DNA of 64,000 bases, taken from assembly GCF_000234665.1 (NCBI RefSeq), contig NC_018333.1, forward strand, positions 371,001-435,000. The letters run 5' to 3'. The DNA comes from Leishmania mexicana MHOM/GT/2001/U1103. Its lineage: Eukaryota; Euglenozoa; Kinetoplastea; Trypanosomatida; Trypanosomatidae. The notes beneath the pieces are model-generated. The model saw only the letters and a list, made by a program, of their open reading frames with translations, was not told the DNA's origin and searched no databases. Both the position numbers and the translations under genes were made by a program. Shown here piece after piece: positions 39,381 through 47,855 of the stretch. Position 1 is the stretch's first letter, and every line of letters starts with the position of its first letter.

Positions 39381-41552
39381 ATGAGTGGAGGGGGCAATCG
39401 AAATCTAGGTGGAGGAGGCAGCAGCGGCAACCGTAGCGCTGCTGGTGTCTTTAGCCCATACAGCGAGGAGGTTCCAGTGGAATGCCTCATCTGTGCTGAC
39501 CCGTGCCGCGCGCTGTGCGTGTTTCCATGCGGGCACTACACATGCTACAGCTGTGGCCTGCGGATTCACAGTTTGAACAGGGGCAGCTGCCCGGTTTGCC
39601 GTAAAGAGGCGACACAGATGCCGATAATTACGCAGCAGGTGAGTCGCGAGGAGGAGCAGTTCTCGGCTGAGGAGATGGAGAATATGCGGCGGGTTGTCAC
39701 GACGAATCGCCACCTGCGCTGCGTCATCGACTCGCCGCAGCTTGCGTACGAGGTGGCAAAACTGTACGAGTTCACGTGCCCTATTGAGAGCTGCTGGTGC
39801 CAGGGGCATCAAGATCCGTTTCTCGAAATGAACATGCTGAAGGATCATTTGTGGGTCGATCACGAGCTTGTGTATTGTGACGTGTGTCTCCAGCACAGGC
39901 CCGCCTTCTTGTGCGAGCAGGTGGCCTACTCTAGCACGGCGCTGCAGTACCACATGGAGGGGCGGTGCCGGCATGACCGGTCATCGTTCACAGGCCACCC
40001 ACCGTGCCGCTTTTGCAAGCGTGCAAACCGCTTCTACGATGGCGAGTCGCTGCTGAAGCACATGCAGCAGCAGCACTACACGTGTGATGTGTGCAATCGA
40101 GGCCAGTTTACCTTCACCTTTTACGCCAGCCGGCAGAAGCTTGATCAGCACTTCCAGACGTGCCACAAGATATGCGACCATCCCGACTGCGCGTCCCTTG
40201 ATTTGATGATGCGTGTGTTTGGCAACGAAATCGACCTGATGGTGCATAAACAGCGTGTCCACGGCGTCAAGGCAAAGATAACGTTCTCGCCTGCCATGTT
40301 CGGCGAGGCCTCTGGCGCGTCAGCGGGCAGCGGCCCTGCCGGTTCCGCGCCGGCGACGGCGTCGAACGCGAACGTGATCCAGATCACGTTCGACCATGTG
40401 TTCCGCGTGGAGACGGTGATGATGATGCCGACGAAGGAGAACAGTCACCGTGGTGGTCGCCGTGGAGGCGGTGGTGGTGACCGCGGCGTAGATAGGGTGC
40501 ATGCCCCGGAGGAGAATGGTATCCCGTTGTACTACCTGGGCAGCGGCGCCTTCCCGGTCCTCACCCGCTCGGTTGCCAGCGATGCCGGTGCAGCGTCCAC
40601 CTCGGCCCGTGTCGGTGGGGCGCGGGGCAACGACAGGAGCAGCGCTCCCTCCTCCTCTGCCTTCGCCGTCGTTGAGGATATGAGCAACTATAACGTCAAG
40701 AACAAACTCCCGACAGACAAGAAGCAGCTTGAGCAGCGGTTGAACGACATGTTGGGCAAACACGCCAGATCGCCGGTCACCTACGCCCACTTCCGCAGCT
40801 ACACTCGTGACTTCATCGAATCGGCGATGCTCACCTCCGAGTACTACGACGTGCTGGCGAAGGAGTGCTTTCCTGACCCGCAGGTGTTCCATGCAGTGTT
40901 CCCGTTGATCGTCGCGACCGTTCCAGTAGCGGCGAAGCAGGCAGCCTTGCAGGAGGTGTATAAGATGCGCATGGCCCCCGAGACGCAGCGCATCGCCCGC
41001 GCCCGCGAGGAGGACGCACGGAAAGAGGCGGAGGCGAATGCGGCTGCGACGCGTGCGGAGGAGATGCGGAACTGCAAAGCTGGAAAGAGCACCAGCAGCA
41101 ATAACGGCGTCAACAACAGTACACCTGTTGGCGCGCCGTCTCCCTTTGGCCGGGCGAACGCCAAGGGCAAAGGGTCCAAGCAGAATGCATGGCTGACGAC
41201 GGACACGCGGTCCAAGTTTGGTTGCAGCAGCTCCGCGCCGGCCCAACACCAGGACCCCTCTGTCAGCGCCCACGCCACCGCTCCAACGACGTCGGCGCCG
41301 CCGGCAGCGGCTTCCCTGAAGCTGCAGTCCAACAACGGCCCGCGCGGTTGGGGGTCTGAAGCGACCGCCTCCTCGGGCACGTCCGTCACCACGCCGGTTG
41401 CCGCCTCGGCGCCGGTGTCTAGCCCAGCCCATGTAGGGCCTGGACTGGTCATCAATGAAGAGACGTTCCCGTCCTTGCCGAACAACGGTATTCGCCGTGA
41501 GCCCATCAGCAAGGCGCAGCGACCAAAGGCAAACGCGTGGTTTAAACGGTAA
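39381..41552 (+). CDS. ZNF598/Hel2-like RING E3 ubiquitin ligase
   Basis: This 723-aa protein resembles ZNF598 (human) and Hel2 (yeast), which ubiquitinate small-subunit ribosomal proteins on collided ribosomes to start ribosome-associated quality control. The RING finger spans C35-C73 (CLIC, then FPCGHYTCYSCGLR, then CPVC). It is followed by the family's Cys/His zinc-finger array at about residues 130-300, including CDVCLQHRPAF, CRFCKRANRFYDGESLLKHM, CDVCNRG and CDHPDC, a layout that is diagnostic. A helical region at about 435-540 (KKQLEQRLNDML, YTRDFIESAM, LAKECFPDP) is also found in the family. The C-terminus is Ala/Ser/Thr-rich and ends with an EETFPSLP motif. The ATG at 39381 is the first in frame. 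Inverted repeat copy C begins about 140 bp after the stop. Confidence 0.92.
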   Translation: MSGGGNRNLGGGGSSGNRSAAGVFSPYSEEVPVECLICADPCRALCVFPCGHYTCYSCGLRIHSLNRGSCPVCRKEATQMPIITQQVSREEEQFSAEEMENMRRVVTTNRHLRCVIDSPQLAYEVAKLYEFTCPIESCWCQGHQDPFLEMNMLKDHLWVDHELVYCDVCLQHRPAFLCEQVAYSSTALQYHMEGRCRHDRSSFTGHPPCRFCKRANRFYDGESLLKHMQQQHYTCDVCNRGQFTFTFYASRQKLDQHFQTCHKICDHPDCASLDLMMRVFGNEIDLMVHKQRVHGVKAKITFSPAMFGEASGASAGSGPAGSAPATASNANVIQITFDHVFRVETVMMMPTKENSHRGGRRGGGGGDRGVDRVHAPEENGIPLYYLGSGAFPVLTRSVASDAGAASTSARVGGARGNDRSSAPSSSAFAVVEDMSNYNVKNKLPTDKKQLEQRLNDMLGKHARSPVTYAHFRSYTRDFIESAMLTSEYYDVLAKECFPDPQVFHAVFPLIVATVPVAAKQAALQEVYKMRMAPETQRIARAREEDARKEAEANAAATRAEEMRNCKAGKSTSSNNGVNNSTPVGAPSPFGRANAKGKGSKQNAWLTTDTRSKFGCSSSAPAQHQDPSVSAHATAPTTSAPPAAASLKLQSNNGPRGWGSEATASSGTSVTTPVAASAPVSSPAHVGPGLVINEETFPSLPNNGIRREPISKAQRPKANAWFKR

Positions 41553-41688
41553 GAGAGGGCGACCCACTCTCCCCCCAGCGTCACTCCCGCCACTCCGCAC
41601 GCGCCGCATTAACAGTGCACGTAAGTTTTTTCTTGTTCTTCCGCATGTCCATTCTCTGTGCCAAAGTGCATGTGCCAAACGCCGCTCT

Positions 41689-42051
41689 ATAAGCCCACCA
41701 GACCCTGCCCACAGGGGCCCCCATCCGCGTCGTGCGAAGCAGAGCAAGAGAGACGCCCGGTACACCAAATGCGCCCGGCCCAGCCACCTGAGAGCACCGC
41801 CCCTGCCCCAAACTCTACCCACCCACCCGCGGCCTCGCAGGTCGCCTCACCGCAGCACCGCCCACGGCCCCACCGCCGGCATCAGCAGCGATGAACCGCA
41901 CTGACCTCCCCATGGCGTAGGGTGCCTGATCCTGGCCCCACCAGAGGTGGTTCGGCATCGTGCAGGGGGATAGGGGAGCTGCTCGGCTCCGTCCCCACAT
42001 GGTGGGTCGTGCTGGACCCTGAGGATGCGACGCACTCAGCGGTGTGTGGCC
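41689..42051 (-). mobile_element. SIDER-like retroposon, copy C (truncated, inverted)
   Basis: Positions 41701-42051 are the exact reverse complement of 8417-8767 (351 bp, no difference found). Similarity seems to continue to about 41689 if a 13-nt gap is allowed. It lacks the GCAGGCAGG-type end and the A-rich tail of copies A and B, so it is truncated on both sides. It lies antisense to transcription, about 140 bp after the ZNF598-like stop. Confidence 0.7.
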
Positions 42052-42970
42052 CCTGTGATCAGGGACCACATGCGCTCTCGAGAGACGGAAAGAGAGAGTC
42101 TGCTTGGGCGAACACGACCAGGGCGAGGACGAGAGAGCCGTTTGCCGCTGACTGCTGTGGCCCCGCCCCGCACTGCGCTGCTCAGCTTCCAACGTGCCCT
42201 GGTGCGTTCCGCTTTAGTGATCGCAAGCGCCACGGAAGGCCCACATCGCTGCCCCTTCTATGTGGAAGGCCCTTCCCTGTTTTGACTCCCTCGTTCTCAG
42301 GATACATATATCTATATATATAAATATACATATTTTGTCCGTGGGGCCTTTGAGGAGCGCTTGTATGCGTGCAGCACTGAGGTAGCCGTGCTCTGTTTGC
42401 TTGTGTAACCCCCGCTGTGTGTGTGTGTGTGTGTGCATGTGTCTGTGTGGTCTAGTGGGAGCTCGCCGTTAACGGTGTGCGTGTGCGTGTGTGCGTGTTG
42501 CTGTCCCTCGGTGCCTCTTGTGTTTGAACAAATCACAGACGATCGCGCGCTCTGTCTTTCTCTCCGTGACTCTGTGCGCATGTCCGTCGGTGCTCATGCG
42601 TGTGCGAGGGCAGCGACCTTCGATAGTAGCGACTGAGGTGTACGGTTATGGGGGGGGATGATGGAGGTGCAACCACACCGCGGCAAACGAAAAAGAAACA
42701 AAACACACGCATCTGTGCCGAGACGCAGCGGACGTCCCTGCTCCTCCATCGCACATGTGACGAGGGAAGAGGGCAATAGTGCTAGCGACGATGAAGAGGA
42801 GAAGGAAACTCGTGCTGCTGCGGCCCCGAAGCGTACTTGCAACCCCGCTCACTCTCTCGTCTATTCTGGATGTTCCCTTTTCTTGCTGTGCGGAGAGCAC
42901 TGCCCCAGAGTTTTTTGTTTGCTGTCTGTGTCGTCGCTCTCTCGTCGAAGAGGTTGCTTGTCCCGACACA

Positions 42971-42974
<4 letters not shown>

Positions 42975-43002
<28 letters not shown>
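42975..43002 (+). repeat. CA-dinucleotide microsatellite
   Basis: An uninterrupted CA run about 63 bp upstream of the calcyphosine-like start. Read in frame it would give repeated Thr-His, which argues against the upstream ATG. Confidence 0.9.
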
Positions 43003-43005
<3 letters not shown>

Positions 43006-43065
43006 GCGGATATAGACACAAGCGTACACCAGAGACGGCGACTGGCGACGGCAGATACAAAGAAA

Positions 43066-44307
43066 ATGTCGGTGCGCATGGATGCCTCGCTCTACAGCGA
43101 CGTTGTTCGCATTGAGCGTGGCGACTACCTGCGCTTTCACTGCGAGCAGCTCTCCGCGGACGGCCGCGACACTCAGCGGTACTTCTTCGGCTGCTACTAC
43201 CCTCGGTGGCATGGGTTCTACCTGGAGGAGGTGCGCTCCATCATTGGCAATATGGGCTACTGTGAGCTGAAGCACTTCCCGGCTTACCCATTTGATGTGT
43301 ACCTCAAGCCTGCTGACGTCACGGCAGCAGCCGATTCGGCGCTAAGCTACGACGCAGACAGCGCGAACGCGACGACGTACATTACAGATGACTTTCACGT
43401 GAACAACATCCTCGTACTTGGGCCACCGCAGAACCAGCGCGACGATGCCGTGAAGCGGTTCAAGATCGTCTCGGTGGATGCGAGTCACCTCAAGACCAAG
43501 ACATTCTCTCTCGCCCCCGTGGCGAACCTCAACAGTAGCTCCATTCAAAACCCCGACACGATGCTGTCCACGTTGCGCGCACCGGGTGGAGAGCGGGTGC
43601 CGGTTCAGCTGGAGAGCCCAGTTTTAGACATTCTGAGGCAGCTGCGAGATGCCTACATCGATCACGCCGGGGGCGGCATTCCAGAGATCGGCATCAAGGC
43701 GATGGGCCGGCCGTTCCGCAAGGTGAGTGACGACGGCCGGCGATGGATGACACGCAACGGCGTGCGCCAGCTTGTCCGTGGCTCCCGCGCGTTTGGCGCG
43801 CATGCCGGCCGCTTATCCGACACTCGCCACGCCCTTCAAACGATTGAGGCGGTGGCAGACACCATCTTTAGCGCGTTTCCGCACGAGGAGGCCACATACC
43901 CCGACGCCCCAGGCGAGGAGGCGTACGAGGAGCGGATCGACTACGACGTTTTCATGGACTACGTCCGCGGCCACATGAACTCAGCCCGCAAGAAGGCTGT
44001 GCTCGAGGTATTCCAGCGGCTGGACTACGACTCGGACGGCAACATCACCATCAAGGACATTCAAGCTACTTTCAACGCGCAAGAGCACCCCGTTGTCGTC
44101 AGCGACGCCATCTTCACAGCTGAGAAGCTACTGAAGGGCTTCCTCGCCATCTGGGATGAGAACCAGCGCCATTTCGGACTCGTGCCGTACACCGAGTTCA
44201 TGGACTACTACAACGGCCTCAGCGCCATCATCGAAGACGACGCCGTCTTCTTGGGCATCCTCAAGACCACCTGGAAGGTGCCGAACTGGACGATAAAGTT
44301 CGTGTAG
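43066..44307 (+). CDS. Calcyphosine-like EF-hand protein
   Basis: This 413-aa protein has a calcyphosine-type C-terminal half. IGIKAMGRPFRKVSDDG (about 208-224) matches the G-I-K-G-L-G-R-x-F-R start of that family, with a degenerate first calcium loop. A good EF loop lies at 320-331 (DYDSDGNITIKD, with Asp at 1, 3 and 5). GLVPYTEFMDYYNGLSA and the end LKTTWKVPN follow calcyphosine closely. The N-terminal 200 residues (FFGCYYPRWHGFYLEEVRS and a following hydrophilic region) are not recognised. EF-hand proteins of this kind occur in trypanosomatid flagella, but location here is inference. The start at 43066 sits in AAAATGTCG. An in-frame ATG 408 bases upstream would add a tail encoded by a CA microsatellite and is unlikely. 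Confidence 0.85.
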   Translation: MSVRMDASLYSDVVRIERGDYLRFHCEQLSADGRDTQRYFFGCYYPRWHGFYLEEVRSIIGNMGYCELKHFPAYPFDVYLKPADVTAAADSALSYDADSANATTYITDDFHVNNILVLGPPQNQRDDAVKRFKIVSVDASHLKTKTFSLAPVANLNSSSIQNPDTMLSTLRAPGGERVPVQLESPVLDILRQLRDAYIDHAGGGIPEIGIKAMGRPFRKVSDDGRRWMTRNGVRQLVRGSRAFGAHAGRLSDTRHALQTIEAVADTIFSAFPHEEATYPDAPGEEAYEERIDYDVFMDYVRGHMNSARKKAVLEVFQRLDYDSDGNITIKDIQATFNAQEHPVVVSDAIFTAEKLLKGFLAIWDENQRHFGLVPYTEFMDYYNGLSAIIEDDAVFLGILKTTWKVPNWTIKFV

Positions 44308-44642
44308 CCTTCATTCTTGGCGAGCAACGCGCTTTGCTGGCCCACCATGAAAAGGTGCGCAGAAAGGTGTTTCCAGCTGCACCTTGCTGGGTCTCATGTG
44401 CGACGGTGGCGTGTACCTCTGTGGCCCCTCCCTTCTTCGCAATGCACCGTAGGATGGCTGGATGAATGGCTGGGGATGGGTGGTGGTGGGGAGAGAGACG
44501 ACGCCACGAAACAACGACCTTATTCTGTCTCTCTCGTCTTCTGCACGTTGCTTTTCCTTGTATATTAGCTTTTTTCATTTCGCGTTGCTTGGGCGCGCTT
44601 GCACCCTTCCTGACTTTTGCCTCTACTGTGAGACCTCTGACG

Positions 44643-44698
44643 AGGAGGAGGGGGAGGGAGGGAGAGAGGGAGGTAGGGGGGGCGGGGCGGCGGCGGCG
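44643..44698 (+). other. G-rich tract, candidate G-quadruplex
   Basis: More than six runs of three or more G lie within 56 bases on the transcribed-sense strand, separated by short A- or C-containing loops. This can fold as a G-quadruplex in DNA or in the calcyphosine-like 3'UTR. It is a prediction from sequence only. Confidence 0.55.
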
Positions 44699-45941
44699 GA
44701 AAAGCCCAAGTGCGTAGACATCTGCGACGCGGCACACACACACACACAAACACACGTGGATGCAGGCACTCCTTGCGTAGATTCGCTTTTTTGCTTTGCG
44801 CACTTGGCTTGCATCAAGTGCGATGCGCACTTTGTCGGCTCATGTATCGTACACAGACAAGTACAAGAACACACACACACACACATACACACATGCATGA
44901 AGAGGCTGAAGACAGTGTGGGCCTTTCATAACCTTACGCGAATGTATCACGGCGATGCTGGCCACTGGAGGTCCGTTCTCATGGCCGCTTCACCCTGCCG
45001 TGTGCCGCTTCTCTAGCACGCTGTGGGATGTCACAGAGGCACACGTCCCTTTTCTTATTCCTGCGCATGCCTATGCGCCCTTCGCCCGTTAGCGAAGAAG
45101 AAACGGAGGCGACTCAAGAGAGACGCATGCGTATGTCTCTGTGTTATGCCTCGAGTCTTCAGAGGCGTGTGTGCCCCTCCACCTTCCCTCCCCCCACTCT
45201 CCGCCTCCTACGTCTGCGGAACGCCGTTGCGGGGTGGCGTTTCCTTTTTTCTTTCTTTCAACAATGGGGCGCCTCCCGTCCCCTCTTGGGACTGGTTCTG
45301 TCGACGCATCGTGGCTGCATCTGCGCTGTCTCACACTCGTACGCCTCGCGCCCCTTCCTCCTACCAAGACGCACACCGCGCATCAACTAAGCTCCTCCCG
45401 TTTTCTTTGTGTTCATCGCTCGATTTCACGCCTCATCTCGCAACGCCACACACGTGCTTTCTCTTCTTCTTCCGAAGTTTTGGTATGCTAAGTTGAGGAC
45501 CAGCCCTTACTTGATCCATCTGTCATCCGCTGCCACGCAGTGATCAAGTTCTTTGCGTATTTTATTTATTAGTAGCGCTGCACACACATCTCAAATAGCG
45601 CTTGAGTGCCATTGTCCTCGCACCTCTCTCTCTCCTACGCTGCAGCTTCATTGGACCACCTTGCGCTCTTCCTGCTTACATTGCACACTGCGTCTGGCCG
45701 CGGGTTTCCCCCCTCCCCCTTTTCTTATTGCCTATATCGGACTCGTGCGCGTTGGTGTTTCGTTTTGCATTGCTTTTATTTATCTATTTCCTCGAAACGC
45801 GGCACTGCTGGGCCCGTGTGCGTTGTCTTGCAGGAAATCGGCCCACCGACCCCCTCCCCCCTCTCACCTCCACGGGAGCCCGTACACGCGAAGCTGTCTG
45901 TGCAGACACGGAAAGGGGCGAATCCATTGGTGACATCGACT

Positions 45942-45987
45942 GCTCTCTATCTCTCTGTTTTTTTTTCTTATTTCCTCTTCGTCGCAG
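45942..45987 (+). other. Predicted spliced-leader acceptor of pyridoxal kinase
   Basis: A CT-rich tract with a run of nine T is followed by CGTCGCAG; AG is at 45986-45987. The ATG follows only 4 nt later (45992). Confidence 0.6.
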
Positions 45988-45991
45988 CATC

Positions 45992-46900
45992 ATGGCGGAT
46001 GATAAGCACGTGCTGTCGATTCAGTCCCATGTGACCCACGGGTATGTGGGCAACAAGGCCGCTACGTTTCCGCTGCAGCTCCACGGCTTCGACGTCGATG
46101 CCATCAACACGGTGAGCCTGTCGAACCACAGCGGCTATCCAGTCATCAAGGGCCATCGCATGGATCTCGAGGAGTTCACCACTATCATGGAAGGCCTGCG
46201 CGCCAACGGCTTCTTGAGTGACTACGCGTATGTGCTGACCGGGTACATCAACAACAAAGACATCGTCCGCCAAGTGGCGGCGACCGTCACCGAGATTCGA
46301 GAGGCGCGTCGGAAGCAGGGTAAGAAGGATGTTGTATTCTTCTGTGACCCCGTGATGGGTGACGACGGGAGACTGTACTGCAAGGAGGAGGTGGTGGAAG
46401 CGTACAGGGAGCTGCTCACACATGCGGACGTTGCAACGCCGAACTACTTCGAGGCGTCGATCCTGAGCACCGTGGAGGTGAAGGATCTCGCGTCAGCGAT
46501 TGAGGCCGCTAACTGGTTTCACGCGCGGGGCACGCCTACCGTGGTGATTAAGTCCTTCGCAATGGCCGACGACCCGGCGCACCTCCGCTTTTTGCTCTCT
46601 TGCCGCGACAAGACGACCGGGTCGACGAAGCGCTACACGGGGGTGGTGCCGTACCACGAGGGGCGCTACACAGGGACGGGTGACGTCTTTGCAGCCTCGC
46701 TGGTGGCCTTTGCGCACAGCGACCCCATGGATTTGGCACTCGGCAAGGCCATGGGGGTGCTGCAGGATCTTATCAAGGCCACTATCGAGCGTGGCGGCTC
46801 CGGGAAAGCGACGCTGAACTCGCGTGAGCTGCGGGTGACGAGCTACCCGGACCGGCTGCAGCATCCGTCCTCCGTGGCCCTGGTGACACCGTTGCCGTGA
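45992..46900 (+). CDS. PdxK: Pyridoxal kinase
   Basis: This 302-aa enzyme phosphorylates pyridoxal (and pyridoxine and pyridoxamine) with ATP, the salvage route to pyridoxal 5'-phosphate, which trypanosomatids depend on. The N-terminal substrate motif SIQSHVTHGYVGN (S12, H16, G17) and the anion-hole motif GTGD (228-231, catalytic D231) in YTGTGDVFAASLVA are intact. FFCDPVMGDDGRLY and TPNYFEASIL match the ATP-binding region of the PdxK/ribokinase superfamily. The length equals that of characterised trypanosomatid pyridoxal kinases, so it is cytosolic and complete. The start is chosen because MADDKHVLSIQS aligns with the family N-terminus and an acceptor lies just upstream. Confidence 0.96.
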   Translation: MADDKHVLSIQSHVTHGYVGNKAATFPLQLHGFDVDAINTVSLSNHSGYPVIKGHRMDLEEFTTIMEGLRANGFLSDYAYVLTGYINNKDIVRQVAATVTEIREARRKQGKKDVVFFCDPVMGDDGRLYCKEEVVEAYRELLTHADVATPNYFEASILSTVEVKDLASAIEAANWFHARGTPTVVIKSFAMADDPAHLRFLLSCRDKTTGSTKRYTGVVPYHEGRYTGTGDVFAASLVAFAHSDPMDLALGKAMGVLQDLIKATIERGGSGKATLNSRELRVTSYPDRLQHPSSVALVTPLP

Positions 46901-47855
46901 GCGAGGGTTGGGGGGTTGGCGCCCTTTTCAGGTAGAGAGCAAGTGTCGTAGCACGTGTGCAGAGAGTTATCTGGCCCAAGGTGTAATCAAGCGTCGCGGT
47001 ATCTGTACATCCTATGAGACAGTGCGCCCCCCTCTCTCCTCCTCTTTTGGCGGGTTTATTTCGGCGGCGCGCACGCGCTGATAAGGTGGTGATGGTGGTG
47101 CGGGGGAGAGGAGCCTGCGTAAAACCAAAAGCACAAGCGCCGTCCGCTCACTCACGCATGCATGGATGTGAAGTGGCCGCCTCGACGATCAGGATCGGAC
47201 GGAGGGAGGGAGGCGGGAGTGAGCGTAGTCGTTTGAGTGATTCATGCGCCATCATCGCTCTTCACGGATCCGATGTTGACACTCGACTGTGCCAATCTGA
47301 CAGGGGAGGGGTTAGTGGCTGGGGAAGACCAGACAGCTTGCAGCCTCACCCCCTCTCTCTGCACTGTTTCACACTTCCGTAGCCGATTTCGAAAACGCGG
47401 AGGCAGATGGGCCACGTGCGTGCGTGCGTGCGCGCGCTCACCCGTGATGCCCTTTTAGGGAAGCAAGCGACCGACCCTCTGCTGTCTCACTGCCTGACAC
47501 TCTCCATCGCTCTTTCACCCTCTGTTGCTCTGTGTGTGTGCCCTTCTCTTCTGAGATGTCTGGCACGTTTTCTGTCCATTCAAGTTCATTGTCCCCATAC
47601 ACCGACGCTGTCGCTGCCCTTTTGCCCCCGCCTTCTCCCTGAGCGAATTGTCATTGATTTGCAAGTGCTCTGGAGGGGGGACGGGGGAGGCGCTGCGTTC
47701 ACCAAGCGAACGCGCACCGCTCCCGCACTCGAGAGCGGCGGGTGAGAAGCGAGAGACGTGGCGCGCAAGCTCCCCGCCCCCGCTCTCTCGCCTTTGCACG
47801 CACAACGCGTCTTTTTCAGTTTCCAGGCAGCGCTGTCAGCCTCACTTGCACTCTG
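46901..47855. other. Spacer between pyridoxal kinase and GNAT genes
   Basis: It has ordinary spacer composition, with CT-rich DNA at 47490-47580 and 47620-47640 and a processing tract near 47780-47830. No gene is seen. Confidence 0.6.
47780..47830 (+). other. Predicted spliced-leader acceptor of the GNAT gene
   Basis: A CT-rich tract including CTTTTTC ends with three close AG dinucleotides (47818-47819, 47825-47826 and 47829-47830), 25-37 nt before the ATG at 47856. This supports that start over any upstream in-frame codon. Confidence 0.55.

Larger units (their letters stand above)
41553..43065. other. 1.5-kb spacer containing inverted repeat copy C
   Basis: Besides the repeat it holds AT-rich DNA (42303-42332), a GT run (42416-42435), G-rich DNA (42647-42657) and a CA run (42975-43002). 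An in-frame ATG at 42658 precedes the calcyphosine-like start but leads through the CA run, so it is not used. Confidence 0.6.
44308..45991. other. 1.7-kb spacer between the calcyphosine-like and pyridoxal kinase genes
   Basis: It contains a G-rich tract on the + strand (44643-44698), CA runs at about 44735 and 44872, and long CT-rich tracts (45700-45960). No gene is seen. Confidence 0.6.

Noticed and set aside
40320..41822. 500-codon minus-strand frame across the ZNF598-like gene and into repeat copy C
   Set aside because: It is antisense to a clear gene and joins onto repeat sequence. Composition is Arg/Gly/Ala-rich shadow.
42658..43065. 136-codon N-terminal extension of the calcyphosine-like protein
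   Set aside because: It reads through a CA microsatellite as Thr-His repeats and spacer-like sequence. The ATG at 43066 has good context.
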